From an uncultured Mucilaginibacter sp. (GTDB lineage Bacteria > Bacteroidota > Bacteroidia > Sphingobacteriales > Sphingobacteriaceae): DNA of 26,931 nucleotides. Shown here one piece after another: positions 1-8,601 of this stretch. Position 1 is the first letter of the stretch. Each line of letters starts with the position of its first letter. A program made the translations under genes and the position numbers. Location: positions 1 to 26,931 of the forward strand of contig NZ_CAMLHX010000055.1 of assembly GCF_946479965.1 (NCBI RefSeq), in the 5' to 3' direction. Under the pieces are notes generated by a model. It saw only the letters and a list, made by a program, of their open reading frames with translations, had not been told where the DNA came from and did no database searches.

Positions 1-1
1 T

Positions 2-85
2 TTTACAGTTTCCGCGGTCATACCGACCACGACTAAGCTGTTTTTTGCTCCCCTAATTACCGCAAACGATACCGTAACATTCTAA
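2..85 (+). CDS. 3' end of an upstream gene (partial)
   Basis: One frame is open from the left edge to a TAA at 83-85 and encodes 27 residues ending in ANDTVTF. The other two plus frames stop earlier, at 34-36 and about 55. The composition (Thr/Val/Ala-rich, alternating beta-like pattern) resembles the end of a secreted beta-sandwich protein, but no family can be named from so short a piece. It is the only reading of this stretch consistent with a gene ending before the operon that starts at 181. Chance openness over 84 bases is quite possible. Confidence 0.35.
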   Translation, partial: FTVSAVIPTTTKLFFAPLITANDTVTF

Positions 86-97
86 GTACAATGCTTT

Positions 98-142
98 GCG
101 TTAATGGTGCCAAATGATATATTTGGTAAAGCCAATTAACGC
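98..142. repeat. Nested inverted repeat upstream of the PQQ dehydrogenase
   Basis: The outer arms GCGTTAAT (98-105) and ATTAACGC (135-142) are perfect complements. Inside them sits a second inverted repeat, CCAAAT (110-115) and ATTTGG (121-126), around GATAT. The structure lies between the putative upstream gene end (85) and the ATG at 181. There is no T-run after the right arm, so it is a poor intrinsic terminator. It could be a regulator-binding site or a processing structure. Confidence 0.4.
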
Positions 143-180
143 GTTTCAACAGCGGGAACATAATTTTTATTAAACATCGG

Positions 181-2505
181 ATGAACCTCAATTTCTTTAA
201 AGATCCGTTAGCGCGTGTATGGACAGCCGTTGGGGCATGCATAGTTGTGTTTATTGGTGTTTGTATTGGTTGCATGTCGCAAAAGGATACGATGCAGCCT
301 AATAGCTACGTTACTAACCCTTACACCACCTGGCGGCAATATGGTGGCGGTGCCGATCAGTCTAAATACGTTGAGCTTACGCAGATCAATAAAGATAATA
401 TCAAAAACCTTGAACTGGCCTGGACCTATCCTACGCAGGATAATGTAGGCACCTATCGTTTCAATCCGTTGATTGTTGATAATGTGATGTATCTGCTGGC
501 TAAAAACAATTCTATTGTTGCCGTTGATGCTACCACGGGTAAAGAGATATGGGTACATTCAGGACTAAACACCGGCTCAAAAAAAGGCTTAAACTATTGG
601 GAGAGCAAAGACAGAAAAGACCGCCGGATCATTTTTACCATGAATAATACCCTGCAAGAAGTTGACGCTACTACAGGCAAATCCATATTAACTTTTGGTA
701 CTAACGGCGCTGTAAACCTGCGCGAGGGGCTTGGTCGCCCGGCAGAGCAGGTAGCGCGTGCCACGTCAAGTTCGCCGGGTGCCATATTTGATGATCTGAT
801 CATTTTGGGTATGTCGCCGGGCGAAGCTACGTTTTCAACGCCGGGGCACCTGCGTGCTTACAACATCATTACCGGCAAAATGGAGTGGATCTTTCATACC
901 GTACCACACCCAGGCGAATATGGTTACGAGACCTGGCCCAAGGATGCTTACAAATATGTAGGCGGCGCAAATACCTGGGGAGAGATATCTATTGATGCCA
1001 AACGCGGTATTGCTTACTTCCCTATCGGCTCACCAACCTATGATTACTATGGCGCCGACCGCAAGGGTCAAAACTTATACGGTAACTGTCTTTTGGCTTT
1101 GGACGCCCGTACAGGCAAAAGGCTATGGCATTATCAACTGGTGCACCATGATATATGGGATTTTGACGTTGTTCCGGCACCGCAACTTATCACTGTAAAC
1201 CATAACGGTAAAAAAATAGACGCGGTTGCGCAGGCAACCAAACACGGCTTTATGTTTGCCTTTAACCGTGTTACGGGCGAACCATTATGGCCAATTGAAG
1301 AACGCCCTGTACCAAAAAGTAATGTACCCGGCGAAGAAGCATGGCCTACGCAGCCCTTCCCTACCGTATTGCAGCCTTTTAGCCGCCAGGAAGTGAAGTT
1401 TGCAGACCTTAACCCCTATTTTACGGCAGAGCAAAAAGAGACTTGGAAAAAGCGTATGGCAGCGGCAAAAAGCGGCTTGTTTGAACCATTATCTGACCAA
1501 TACGAAACCATCACTATGCCTGGGGCGAATGGTGGTGCAATTACCGGCAATACAGCATCAAACCCATTGAAGGGCTTGGTGTTTGTTTCTACACAGGATA
1601 AGCCTTCGGTATACAAATTAAAAAAAGCAGAGCCTGCGGAGCTACGTATCCCGCTATCTGCTAACGAAACCGAGGCCGCAAAAGCGCTTTACGCGCAAAA
1701 CTGCCAGTCGTGCCATGGGGTTAATTATGAGGGTGGCGTTGGCCCATCCCTGGCTAGTATCAGCAACAGGGTAACTTTTGACAACTTTAAAACAACGGTA
1801 AGTGTTGGAAAAGGCCAGATGCCGGCCTTTCTTCATCTTGGTGAACAAAATGTTACGGCGGTATATAAGCTACTTTCGGGACCGGGCGGCGGAAGACCGG
1901 GCGGTGCAGCAGGAAGAGGTGGCCCTCCGGGAGCTTTGGCGGCAGGACCTGTTACTGGTCCGGTAGTGGCAACGGGAGGTGCTCCGGGTGCTGAAGAATT
2001 TAAAAAGATCGTCAATAAACCCATGACAGCTTATCCGGATGGTGTTACGCCTCCTAAAGACCGTTATGTAGACGGTTCATCAACAAGCTACGGCTTGGGG
2101 TTTCCAAATCTAGTTGGTCCGCCGTGGTCGTCAGTAGTGTGCTATGATTTGAATACCGGTAAAATAAAATGGAAAAGGCCGCTGGGCAACGATGAGAAAG
2201 TTGCACCCGGCCAAAATTTAGGTATACCGGTTGGGTCGCAACATAAAGGCATGGTCGTTACATCTACCGGCATTATTTTCGCAACCTGTGCCGACGGATT
2301 AATATACGCCTACGATGAAGACAACGGCAACCTGCTGTGGAAATACAAATTCCCCCGTGTATCTGAAGGAGTGCCGGCTATGTACCAGGTAAATGGCAGG
2401 CAATATTTAGTTGTATGTGCCGTAAATGATAAGGTAACGGACGGCACCGCCAACAATATTACGCCAAGGGCCTATTACGTTTTTGCATTACCTAAAAAGA
2501 AATAA
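181..2505 (+). CDS. PQQ-dependent dehydrogenase with inserted cytochrome c domain
   Basis: Membrane- or lipid-anchored periplasmic quinoprotein of the membrane glucose/alcohol dehydrogenase type (774 aa). It would oxidise a sugar or alcohol with PQQ and pass electrons to its own haem. Residues about 15-31 form a hydrophobic segment ending IGC, either a lipobox (imperfect, Cys at -3) or a plain anchor. The beta-propeller starts near residue 50. HHDIWDFD at 322-329 is the characteristic PQQ-dehydrogenase motif. A cytochrome c domain is inserted at about 490-567, with CQSCH at 508-512 and a likely distal Met ligand at 547 (GQMPAF). A Gly/Pro/Ala-rich linker (about 568-612) follows, and then the last propeller blades, with repeats such as DLNTGKIKW and DEDNGNLLW. 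It is the first gene of a three-gene operon with 17 bp to the next. The substrate cannot be read from the sequence. Confidence 0.92.
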   Translation: MNLNFFKDPLARVWTAVGACIVVFIGVCIGCMSQKDTMQPNSYVTNPYTTWRQYGGGADQSKYVELTQINKDNIKNLELAWTYPTQDNVGTYRFNPLIVDNVMYLLAKNNSIVAVDATTGKEIWVHSGLNTGSKKGLNYWESKDRKDRRIIFTMNNTLQEVDATTGKSILTFGTNGAVNLREGLGRPAEQVARATSSSPGAIFDDLIILGMSPGEATFSTPGHLRAYNIITGKMEWIFHTVPHPGEYGYETWPKDAYKYVGGANTWGEISIDAKRGIAYFPIGSPTYDYYGADRKGQNLYGNCLLALDARTGKRLWHYQLVHHDIWDFDVVPAPQLITVNHNGKKIDAVAQATKHGFMFAFNRVTGEPLWPIEERPVPKSNVPGEEAWPTQPFPTVLQPFSRQEVKFADLNPYFTAEQKETWKKRMAAAKSGLFEPLSDQYETITMPGANGGAITGNTASNPLKGLVFVSTQDKPSVYKLKKAEPAELRIPLSANETEAAKALYAQNCQSCHGVNYEGGVGPSLASISNRVTFDNFKTTVSVGKGQMPAFLHLGEQNVTAVYKLLSGPGGGRPGGAAGRGGPPGALAAGPVTGPVVATGGAPGAEEFKKIVNKPMTAYPDGVTPPKDRYVDGSSTSYGLGFPNLVGPPWSSVVCYDLNTGKIKWKRPLGNDEKVAPGQNLGIPVGSQHKGMVVTSTGIIFATCADGLIYAYDEDNGNLLWKYKFPRVSEGVPAMYQVNGRQYLVVCAVNDKVTDGTANNITPRAYYVFALPKKK

Positions 2506-2522
2506 CATCTATTAAATTACCA

Positions 2523-3449
2523 ATGAACAGAAGAAAATTTATAAGCACTACATCAAGCTTAGCACTTAGCGCTGCTGCTGCGCCTGCCTTTGCCCGTATT
2601 TTACCCGCAAAAGACATAATGGACCGCATAGGCATGGGTACCCTCCTGTTCCGTAATCAAATTAAAACACGGCCGGAAATGGTGGTAGTTAACGAGCTCA
2701 CCTTGCTTGATATTCCGCAGCATCACCGGGAGGTTTTCGGCGTTAAAAAATTGGAATTTTGGAGTGACCACTTAATGTCGTTGGATAAGGCTTATTTAAC
2801 AGACTTGAAAAGCAAAATTAAAAAGGCGGGTTGCGAATTGTTAAATTTTCAGATAGATACTTCGCCGGCCGACAGAACGCCATATGATCTGGCTACGCTT
2901 GATGAGGAAAGACGTAAAGCGGGTGTTGAACAGGTAAAAAAATGGTTGGATATAGCAGCCTTTTTAGGAACCAAAAGTGTGCGCGTAAATCCGGGCAGTG
3001 CCAGAAACTCATCGGTCGAACAAAGCATTAAATCATATCAGGAATTGTTACCAGTGGCAAAGGCAAAAAACATAATTATAGTTGCAGCCAACCACTCCGG
3101 CATTGAAAGAGATGTAGATAAGCACCTAGAGATAGTAAAGGGCGCACCGGGATTATATACCCAACCCGATTTTGGTAATTATAACAACCCCGCAATTATG
3201 TATGATTCGCTTGCGAAGATATTACCTCTGGCTTACGTGGTTTCTGCTAAAGTATCAAACGTTGCACTGGTTGATGGTAAGATAACAACCCCTCAGTACG
3301 ACTTTGATAAATGCGTGCAGCTTTCAGAAAACACAGGCTTCAAAGGCGTTTATATAATGAATCAGTGGGGAAATATACCTGCAGGAGTAAGCACTGATGA
3401 CATAGGTAAATGGATGGTGGAGCACATTAAAGCCAATATAAAAGCTTAA
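2523..3449 (+). CDS. Tat-exported sugar phosphate isomerase/epimerase-like TIM barrel
   Basis: A 308-aa protein of the xylose isomerase-like TIM-barrel superfamily (AP endonuclease 2 fold), whose members isomerise or epimerise sugars, including keto-sugars. The N-terminus MNRRKFIS followed by a hydrophobic Ala/Ser stretch ending APAFA is a twin-arginine signal, so the protein is exported folded. Barrel landmarks include LEFWSDH (about 77-83), SVRVNPGS (about 157-164), ANHSG (189-193) and PDFGN (about 218-222). The usual metal-binding Glu of the ENH motif is Ala189 here, and the usual late Glu of the IEYE/IEsE region is replaced in GVYIMNQWG, so metal binding may be altered or lost. The gene lies between a quinoprotein dehydrogenase (17 bp) and a ThuA-like gene (16 bp). 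This suggests a shared role in oxidised-sugar metabolism; the reaction itself is unknown. Confidence 0.82.
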   Translation: MNRRKFISTTSSLALSAAAAPAFARILPAKDIMDRIGMGTLLFRNQIKTRPEMVVVNELTLLDIPQHHREVFGVKKLEFWSDHLMSLDKAYLTDLKSKIKKAGCELLNFQIDTSPADRTPYDLATLDEERRKAGVEQVKKWLDIAAFLGTKSVRVNPGSARNSSVEQSIKSYQELLPVAKAKNIIIVAANHSGIERDVDKHLEIVKGAPGLYTQPDFGNYNNPAIMYDSLAKILPLAYVVSAKVSNVALVDGKITTPQYDFDKCVQLSENTGFKGVYIMNQWGNIPAGVSTDDIGKWMVEHIKANIKA

Positions 3450-3465
3450 CATAATTATTTACAGC

Positions 3466-4434
3466 ATGGAAAATAGAAATCTAAAAACAGTAGCAAAAAT
3501 ATTTTTCATGTTGCTGTTATTTTGTTTGGTGGGTAGCTACGTGTACTCGCAAAACGTTCCAACCAGAACCATATACTTTCTGTCGGGTCCGAAAGATCAC
3601 GGCGCACCCGGACGGCATGAAACCAAACTTGATCTTTTGGTATTACAGCACTGCATTGACAGTATCAGCAATATAAAAGGTGTTAAAATTGTCACCAAAT
3701 TTTTGGATCAACGTACAGCCTTAAATATTGACGATCTGAAGGGTGTAGACGCGGTTATTATAGAGTGTAGTGCCGAGTCGAGCTCGCAGCAGCGCACGCA
3801 TCCGCTTTTCCCGCCAAGCGGCAGCAATACTAAAACCTATGATAAAGCAACCTTAGATTACCTTGCGCAAGTAGATAGCCTGCACAAAAAAGGCATGGGT
3901 ATAATGGTGTTGCATTGGGGGATAGTTACTGCTAATCAAAAAGCCACATCCTATTATTTGGATTGGTTTGGCCAGGCCACCTTGTCGGGATACTCACACA
4001 ATCCGGCGGGTTTTTGGGCGGTCACGCCTATAGAAAGCGGGAAGAAACACCCTATAATGCGCGGCGTAGGGCCATTTAACTATAAGGATGAGATCTTTTC
4101 GCAACAACTGGTTAACCCTAATGATCCTTATAGAACCGACCTGCTTTCCGGCGTATCAGAAAAAACCAATCAGGGCGCCGTTACAGAACCTTTTGGCATT
4201 GCTTCCGCCTACGAAAAAAGAGGCGCACGTGGCATTTTATGGGGCGGAATGGATTACCATTCTGCGTTACTGAATGAAAACTATCTGCGCTTTGTGTTAA
4301 ACTCCATCGTATGGGCGGCAGGTGTTGATGTTCCTGCAGGAGGTGTTAAAACAAACGCAAAACAACTTCAGCTTATAGCAGCCAGGCCAGATCAGCATGA
4401 TAATTTAAAACCGGCGGGGTTTGTATTGAAATAA
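3466..4434 (+). CDS. Secreted ThuA-like protein
   Basis: A 322-aa protein with a signal peptide: a hydrophobic stretch at about 13-28, with cleavage likely after VYSQ. The ThuA-like fold (a class I glutamine amidotransferase-like flavodoxin-type domain) covers about residues 35-285. It is marked by FLSGPKDHG near the start, GVDAVIIECSAES (about 88-100), GIMVLHWG (about 145-152), the HPIMRGVGPF segment, and WGGMDYHSALLNENYLRFVLNS near the end. ThuA proteins take part in disaccharide and 3-keto-sugar utilisation (trehalose utilisation in rhizobia). In Bacteroidota they often sit beside TIM-barrel isomerases, as here. It is the last gene of the operon. It stops only 12 bp before the stop of the opposing gene, with no hairpin between. 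Confidence 0.85.
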   Translation: MENRNLKTVAKIFFMLLLFCLVGSYVYSQNVPTRTIYFLSGPKDHGAPGRHETKLDLLVLQHCIDSISNIKGVKIVTKFLDQRTALNIDDLKGVDAVIIECSAESSSQQRTHPLFPPSGSNTKTYDKATLDYLAQVDSLHKKGMGIMVLHWGIVTANQKATSYYLDWFGQATLSGYSHNPAGFWAVTPIESGKKHPIMRGVGPFNYKDEIFSQQLVNPNDPYRTDLLSGVSEKTNQGAVTEPFGIASAYEKRGARGILWGGMDYHSALLNENYLRFVLNSIVWAAGVDVPAGGVKTNAKQLQLIAARPDQHDNLKPAGFVLK

Positions 4435-4446
4435 CAGAATGTTTGG

Positions 4447-5922
4447 CTATCCGGCAGATGCGTCGGTAATTGGGGCAGATTCCGGTTTAGGCGGTACTTC
4501 GCAAGCAAAACCAAACAGGCATCTGTCTTTTATCATGGCAGCAACCTCGGCCGGAACATATTCTTCCCAACCCGTAGTTCCCTGCTTTATCATTTGCAGC
4601 ACTTTGTCTGTTTGAACATTTAGGTTACTTTCTTTATAATGCCTTATATCTTCTATTTTATTATTGGCGATAAGATAGCGATATAGGTCTATTAAGTGTG
4701 GTGGCGGATAAAACCTAAGGCAGTTCCATATAACACCATCGCGTAAAGTGGGATAAATAAACAGTTTAACTTTGCGACTGAATAAGGTAGCGAATGACTC
4801 CAGAATTCCTCCCTGCAGATCCTGGTAATGCTCTTCTGCGAAGATGTACTCAAGATTGGGATAACCCAAAACAACACCTAATTTTAGCTTGGTGATCTTT
4901 GAAAGATAGGCCACCAATTTATAATACTCATGAAAATTGGATATCATTACCGTTTGCCCCAGCGAGCAGAGTATATCAACGCGATCCAAAAAATCCTTTT
5001 CATCGATCTCAGCCAGCGGGTCGGCATCTCGTTCTTTTAACGATTGCAGCGTTAGTTCGGTAACCACCATCACATTATCCTTATCAACATCGGCCTCCTG
5101 CATAAATTGTTTTACGCCGGTGTTAAGCATGTCTATATGTACATTTATAACCGGCCTAAAGCGGCCCCTTATTACCACTGCGTGCTTTTTGTAAAGCGCC
5201 TCTGAAGGTTGCATGTTTTTACCGTCCGGACCGAATACAGCAGCATCAGAGAAACCATATTTTACTAAATGAAGACTCATTAAGCGGTTATCCACCTTGC
5301 TAAAATCGGGTCCCTCAAAGCGAATCATATCGATCTGAATACGATCAGGCGAAAGGTCATCCATAAGGGATAACAGGAACATAGGCGGATTTTCGTGGTA
5401 ATAAAAACAGGCATACAATAAATTTACGCCCAATACGCCAACTGCTTGCTGCTGCAAGTTATTATCATTATCCAACAGTTTAACGTGTAATACTACATCG
5501 TTATGGGCTCCATGAGGTTTTAGTTGAAACCTTAACCCCATCCATCCGTGCCCCTCATTGGTTTTATGATAGTTAAGCGCTGATATGGTATCGCATAAAG
5601 CAAAGAAAGTGGTATTGTCTCCACGTTGTGCCTCCAAACGCTCGACTATTAATCCATACTCGTGCTCAAGCATAGCCAATAAACGCGGCTCACTAACGTA
5701 GCGTCGTACTTTCTGCGTTCCGTAAATGGCATCTGATACCACCATGTCATAGGCCGACATTGTTTTGGCAATAGTGCCTGAAGAAGCACCTGCTTTAAAA
5801 AAATTAGCTGCAACATCCTGCCCCGCACCTATCTCTGCAAACGACCCATATATCTTGGAATCCAAATTTATAGCTAGTGCTTTTTGTTTTGTTCCGAGGT
5901 CCTTATTGTAACTAACAGCCAT
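4447..5922 (-). CDS. Conserved cytoplasmic protein of unknown function
   Basis: A 491-aa soluble protein with no signal peptide and no membrane segment. I do not recognise a catalytic motif. Visible features are an N-terminal AEIGAGQDVAANFFKAGASS (residues about 31-50), a central segment with GHGWMGLRFQLKP (about 128-140), a repeated pattern of hydrophobic strands and helices, and a Pro/Ser/Ala tail. The even alternation and absence of gaps suggest a genuine, long-conserved protein. AGGTGA lies four bases before the ATG and supports the start. It is transcribed alone, converging on the sugar operon, with an AT-rich 290-bp leader region upstream. Its function is not inferable from this context. 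Confidence 0.75.
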   Translation of the reverse strand: MAVSYNKDLGTKQKALAINLDSKIYGSFAEIGAGQDVAANFFKAGASSGTIAKTMSAYDMVVSDAIYGTQKVRRYVSEPRLLAMLEHEYGLIVERLEAQRGDNTTFFALCDTISALNYHKTNEGHGWMGLRFQLKPHGAHNDVVLHVKLLDNDNNLQQQAVGVLGVNLLYACFYYHENPPMFLLSLMDDLSPDRIQIDMIRFEGPDFSKVDNRLMSLHLVKYGFSDAAVFGPDGKNMQPSEALYKKHAVVIRGRFRPVINVHIDMLNTGVKQFMQEADVDKDNVMVVTELTLQSLKERDADPLAEIDEKDFLDRVDILCSLGQTVMISNFHEYYKLVAYLSKITKLKLGVVLGYPNLEYIFAEEHYQDLQGGILESFATLFSRKVKLFIYPTLRDGVIWNCLRFYPPPHLIDLYRYLIANNKIEDIRHYKESNLNVQTDKVLQMIKQGTTGWEEYVPAEVAAMIKDRCLFGFACEVPPKPESAPITDASAG

Positions 5923-5941
5923 ATTTTCACCTATTTAAAAG

Positions 5942-5959
5942 GATACCGTTACCGATATC
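5942..5959. promoter_or_regulatory. Imperfect palindrome upstream of the unknown 491-aa gene
   Basis: GATACCGTTACCGATATC is an 18-bp imperfect palindrome (14 of 18 positions symmetric) lying 20 bp upstream of the ATG at 5922 on the minus strand. It sits where a repressor or activator could act. The rest of 5923-6132 is AT-rich, with no gene I can support. Confidence 0.25.
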
Positions 5960-6132
5960 TTTTTATAAAAATACGATTTTTTTAATATTTAACAGTCTTA
6001 TTTGGGAAAAACGCAATGAAATAAATCGTTTGATATAATAAAGGTATTAGGTATGAAATTGTTTTGACACAATAAGTTCGGCCCTATAATATCTTGTTAT
6101 AAAAAAGTAGAAATGCTTTGTAAAAGGCAAAA

Positions 6133-6177
6133 AAAAGCCGGATCTAATTGTTTGGTGACAATTTAGATCCGGCTTTT
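6133..6177 (-). terminator. Intrinsic terminator of the DUF4249/TonB operon
   Basis: A perfect 15-bp stem (6133-6147 with 6163-6177, containing AGCCGGATCTAA) closes a 15-base loop. On the minus strand it is followed by eight T residues. It lies 34 bp after the stop of the MG2/plug gene and would end the whole 13-kb transcription unit. The plus side also has a short T-run, so it may act in both directions. Confidence 0.9.
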
Positions 6178-6210
6178 ATTTAACAATTATGCTCTTTAGA
6201 AATACGCTTT

Positions 6211-8598
6211 CTATTTTACTTCGAATGAAAAATAACCAGACCCGGTCCGTCCGTTATTACTGATACCTTGCAACACGCCTATATATTTGCCCGGCATATC
6301 TGAGGTGAAGTAACTTGTGCTTACTTTGCCATCCGGCGCGGTGGTCAGATCGGGATTCCAGTAAAGCGCGTTTCTAAAATCGGGTAAACGCGAGGTCTTT
6401 TCGTCGGTACTATCATACACCGGCGAGTAAAATTGCCGCTGTAATTGCAAGCCTTCATAATCGAGCAAAACCGCCTTTGGATTTAACTCAAAGCTGCTCA
6501 TATCACCTTTGTAAGTGGTTAGATTAACCAGTCCTTCAAAAGCCGCGGCACCATTAAACACACGCTCGGGTAACACATCCACCCTTTTTATTTTTAGAGG
6601 GTCGACTTCAAAAATTTTATTGTTATCAAACACAGGCACGCCATCAACCATAACCAATGGTTCATCGTTAAATACGCCGCGTTGGTTAAATACTTTCAAG
6701 TATAGCTTTTTGTCCTTCCTTACTAAAAATATATACGAAACAAACTCCCGCATTACCTCTTCCATAGTTGTGAAACGTGTAAACTGATCTAATACGAAAC
6801 TCTTTGCAGGCTGGCCATAAAACGATGAAGAATCGGTATCTGTAGCATAAAACTGTCTCATACCGGCTGATTGATAGGTGTTTTGAACCTGCATACTTAG
6901 GCTGTGTTCTGTTAACAGCGGCTTTTGTGTTGCCGATAGATTAAACGCGGGTAACGAAGTAGCCGAAAACTTGTCGGAGAACGGACTCGCCAGATCTATT
7001 TTGTATGCAGTACTATCAACAAAATGATTGGCCTGTAAAACAACTTCATTGGCTCCATATATATAACCGGAATTAAAGAAGAAATGCCCGTTAGCGTCAG
7101 AACGTGTTGAGAACAACCTTGCTTTTGTTCCAGGGAATGAAATATAGGTTAATGTATTAGGTGCCGGACTTCCCGAAACCCTGTTACTGATGGTTCCGGA
7201 TACAATTTGACCCGCATACTCCGGCGGGAACTGAAATGACGGTTTTTTAGCAGATGTTGCGTCAACCCAGTTGAAGGCACGCCATCCTTGTGCAAGTAAC
7301 AGGTTATCAAGCGCCTGGTTGGTTTCCCTGCTGTCGTCTTTGAAATAAAAATCGGGCGATTCAACAATACCCTTTACATCAGCGCTTAACCAAACAAAAC
7401 TATTAATACCCGCTTCGTCTGTTCGCTGCAATGAATCAACGCGATATACTGAAAGCGAAAGTGAAGCAGGGTCTGCTTTTGATGATTCATCAACCGCGCT
7501 AACATCAAGACCTACCTTTTTGCGTTTATCATAAGAAACCGCGTCTGTTTTAGCATCAATTTTTAATTGTTTGCCTGGCCTTTTAAATATTAACCGCTCA
7601 CTAACCGGCTGTCGCTGTGCATTAAAAAGCGTAAGCTGATTAACACCATCGGCAAGTTTACTTTTATCAATAGTATACCGCCCGGAATTGTTGGTCATTG
7701 CTAATTCGGCAGCTACTTGCACGCTCGTGCTATTGTGCAGCAACAAATATAAATGCTCAGAAGCGTCGCTATTTTTACTGCTTACGATTACGTCCCAGGC
7801 TGCACCATTGTCTTGCGCCTGCATAACATAACCACGTGCATTTACTGCGGGTAACGTTTTGGTTATTGCCCTGCTACCGATTCTTACAATGGCTTTGTAA
7901 GTTTTACCTGCGGCCGGTGTAAATAAAAATGTTCCTATCCCCATTTTTAGGGGACTAAACCTTGCCACCGTGTCGTTGTTCTGATCAACTATCGCTCCCC
8001 GGTAATTTACGCCCCTTCCGTGGCTATCGCTAACTTTAACTGCCACTTTGCTGTTCAAATTCTCTACCAGGTTTCCACCCTCCGGCATAAACTGAACATC
8101 AAAATCTGAAGCGGCTAATTGAGCATTGTCAGGCTGCTGGGATAGATTTACAACTGTTATAGATTTTTCAAAAAAGTTATCCGCGTCAAAATTCTTCATC
8201 CAGGCGGTGTAAGCTCTAAGCAGATAATTTCCGTTTGCCACAGATGCAGGGAGATAAATTGAGCCGTTGCCCTGGCCGTCTTTTAGTGTTACTTTGGTTT
8301 GTAATACGGGCGCGTGTTTACTGTCTAAAAGCTCAATATAAGCTACCTTGCTCAAATCAAGCGGAACGTGCGATGCCCCCTCAACGTTATATACCTTAAA
8401 CCAAAGTATCTCGCCTGTAAGGTAAAAATCCTTGTTTACGTGTAGGTACAACTTTTCTTTTAAAACCTGTTTTTTGTAATTTTCAACATTGGCTTTAAGT
8501 TCAGTTAAACTTTGTGCCTTGGCCCCCAGAGCGGCAGCAATTAAGAATGCCATAAAAAGCATTCTGTTTAATAAAAGGTATCGGTTCATTTCTTTCAT
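6211..8598 (-). CDS. Secreted MG2-domain / TonB plug-like protein
   Basis: A 795-aa exported protein. Signal peptide at about 1-29 (cleavage after AKA). An alpha-2-macroglobulin MG2-type beta-sandwich covers about 47-150, with the hallmark EKLYLHVNKDFYLTGEILWF followed by YLLRAYTAWMKN. Further beta-sandwich repeats follow to about 450. Next comes a carboxypeptidase-regulatory-like stretch (GTISNRVSGSPAPN), then a segment resembling a TonB-receptor plug (about 595-700, with EPLVMVDGVPVFD and VLPERVFNGAAAFEGLVNL). The C-terminal sandwich is of the type YWNPDL...GKYIGVLQG. There is no beta-barrel, so it is not a receptor itself. Proteins of this architecture accompany TonB systems in Bacteroidota, but their function is unknown. 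It is the last gene of the operon, 3 bp after the final DUF4249 gene. It may bind or stabilise surface partners; this is inference. Confidence 0.85.
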   Translation of the reverse strand: MKEMNRYLLLNRMLFMAFLIAAALGAKAQSLTELKANVENYKKQVLKEKLYLHVNKDFYLTGEILWFKVYNVEGASHVPLDLSKVAYIELLDSKHAPVLQTKVTLKDGQGNGSIYLPASVANGNYLLRAYTAWMKNFDADNFFEKSITVVNLSQQPDNAQLAASDFDVQFMPEGGNLVENLNSKVAVKVSDSHGRGVNYRGAIVDQNNDTVARFSPLKMGIGTFLFTPAAGKTYKAIVRIGSRAITKTLPAVNARGYVMQAQDNGAAWDVIVSSKNSDASEHLYLLLHNSTSVQVAAELAMTNNSGRYTIDKSKLADGVNQLTLFNAQRQPVSERLIFKRPGKQLKIDAKTDAVSYDKRKKVGLDVSAVDESSKADPASLSLSVYRVDSLQRTDEAGINSFVWLSADVKGIVESPDFYFKDDSRETNQALDNLLLAQGWRAFNWVDATSAKKPSFQFPPEYAGQIVSGTISNRVSGSPAPNTLTYISFPGTKARLFSTRSDANGHFFFNSGYIYGANEVVLQANHFVDSTAYKIDLASPFSDKFSATSLPAFNLSATQKPLLTEHSLSMQVQNTYQSAGMRQFYATDTDSSSFYGQPAKSFVLDQFTRFTTMEEVMREFVSYIFLVRKDKKLYLKVFNQRGVFNDEPLVMVDGVPVFDNNKIFEVDPLKIKRVDVLPERVFNGAAAFEGLVNLTTYKGDMSSFELNPKAVLLDYEGLQLQRQFYSPVYDSTDEKTSRLPDFRNALYWNPDLTTAPDGKVSTSYFTSDMPGKYIGVLQGISNNGRTGSGYFSFEVK

Positions 8599-8601
8599 AA
8601 T

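Noticed and set aside
6064..6180. TTGACA (6064-6069) and TATAAT (6085-6090) on the plus strand ahead of the 6133-6177 hairpin, suggesting a small RNA of about 85 nt.
   Set aside because: The spacing is 15 bp, not 17, and Bacteroidota housekeeping sigma does not use these E. coli hexamers. The region is AT-rich, where TATAAT arises by chance, and the hairpin is explained by the minus-strand operon.
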